Below, piece after piece: positions 12,301 through 12,814 of a stretch of DNA of 12,814 nt (positions are counted from its first letter, which is position 1; each line of letters begins with the position of its first letter). Below the pieces are notes generated by a model. The model had not been told where the DNA came from. It saw only the letters and a list, made by a program, of their open reading frames with translations, and searched no databases. This stretch comes from Deltaproteobacteria bacterium. Lineage in GTDB: Bacteria > Myxococcota_A > UBA9042 > DTJE01. Made by a program: the position numbers and the translations under genes. The stretch is taken from positions 1 through 12,814 of the forward strand of contig JADHTP010000064.1 of NCBI GenBank assembly GCA_016784945.1, in the 5' to 3' direction.

Positions 12301-12814
12301 CTACAGCTGCAGGGAGGTGCCGAAGGGGATGGGCCAGGCGGTGAGGCGTGCCGAAGGATGGACGAATCGTACGGACTGGATCATGCCGTCGGACTCGTTC
12401 ATCAGGTGCAGGAGGTCCCGGTACACACGGTTCCGGCGCTTCCAAAGCCCGTTCAGCCGCCTCGCGTACCAGAAGATGGCCAGGTCTTCGATTCGGCCCG
12501 CCAACAGCCGCGCCAGTATTCTCTGGATTCCGTAGAACCGGTCATGGGCCTCCAGTTGGAGTTCCTGCAGTTCCTCCATGCTCATGCGGGCCGGCTGGAA
12601 AGTGACATGGTGTCCGTCGTACAGTGAGAAATCCCCGAACCGGATCCGGCCCTTGGAAGACAGTTCGTCCCACACCGGTGTACCCGGCAAGGGGGCCAGG
12701 ATCAGGAACTGGGCACTACGGAACCCGGCGCGTATGGCAAAGTCCACCGTCTGGCGGATGGATTCCGGCGTATCCGAGTCCAAACCCAGCACGAACTTCC
12801 CGTGAACGCCCAGT
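12301..12814 (-). CDS. B12-type radical SAM protein, C-terminal part (partial)
   Basis: The frame is open to the window edge, so only about the last 170 residues are seen. GKFVLGLDSDTPESI, then LAPLPGTPVWDEL, FSLYDGHHVTFQPARM and AHDRFYGIQRIL match the end of the radical SAM barrel and the DUF4070-like C-terminal region of B12-binding radical SAM enzymes. That family includes hopanoid and other lipid-modifying enzymes. The CxxxCxxC cluster motif and the B12 domain would lie outside the window, so the exact function is open. The stop at 12301 is followed by a hairpin. Confidence 0.75.
   Translation of the reverse strand, partial: LGVHGKFVLGLDSDTPESIRQTVDFAIRAGFRSAQFLILAPLPGTPVWDELSSKGRIRFGDFSLYDGHHVTFQPARMSMEELQELQLEAHDRFYGIQRILARLLAGRIEDLAIFWYARRLNGLWKRRNRVYRDLLHLMNESDGMIQSVRFVHPSARLTAWPIPFGTSLQL

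Overview
The window is GC-rich, with coding frames dominated by G or C at third positions, and looks like a chromosomal segment of a Gram-negative bacterium. The envelope genes fit this: a PBP4-type D-Ala-D-Ala carboxypeptidase with a signal peptide, and a phosphatidylserine synthase. Acidobacteriota, Desulfobacterota or Myxococcota would all fit. I cannot fix the phylum from sequence alone. There is no rRNA, tRNA, transposase, phage gene or CRISPR array. Many intergenic gaps hold short structured repeats, and several genes are truncated or decayed.

Left part, plus strand (156-2851). Two neighbouring single-pass membrane proteins of similar layout and unknown function are followed by a CrtC/tocopherol-cyclase-like lipocalin-fold protein. 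A 45-residue Fis-type helix-turn-helix protein comes next. Convergent to these, on the minus strand, lie a dacB-type carboxypeptidase and, directly upstream of it, a short protein holding only the C-terminal half of a SUMF1/FGE-type domain with a ten-cysteine insert. These two share a near-consensus promoter (4936-4964). Divergent from that promoter is an aldo/keto reductase (5053-6024).

Middle part, minus strand (10117 to 6194). An HAD-IB phosphatase of the SerB type is followed by a single polypeptide joining a CysM-type cysteine synthase to a complete cysteinyl-tRNA synthetase. A terminator follows, then pssA. The block has a serine/cysteine theme: possible serine or phosphoserine turnover, cysteine formation, Cys-tRNA charging, and serine use for phospholipid.

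Right part (10125-12814). A decayed NAD-dependent epimerase carries homopolymer tracts and at least one frameshift. A 59-codon internally deleted acpS has a stop codon that abuts the stop of fabD. After fabD comes a repeat-rich 345 bp gap and then the C-terminus of a radical SAM protein that runs off the window.

Two repeat families stand out: arrays of exactly four heptamers (2857-2884, 6009-6036, 10757-10784, and a degenerate relative near 12023), and a roughly 70 bp cruciform-forming element with 10 bp terminal inverted repeats (6087-6157 and 12088-12157, plus fragments). Three genes (1693, 10117 reverse, 10828) have a -10-like box ending 6-7 nt before the ATG and no usable ribosome binding site, which suggests leaderless transcripts.
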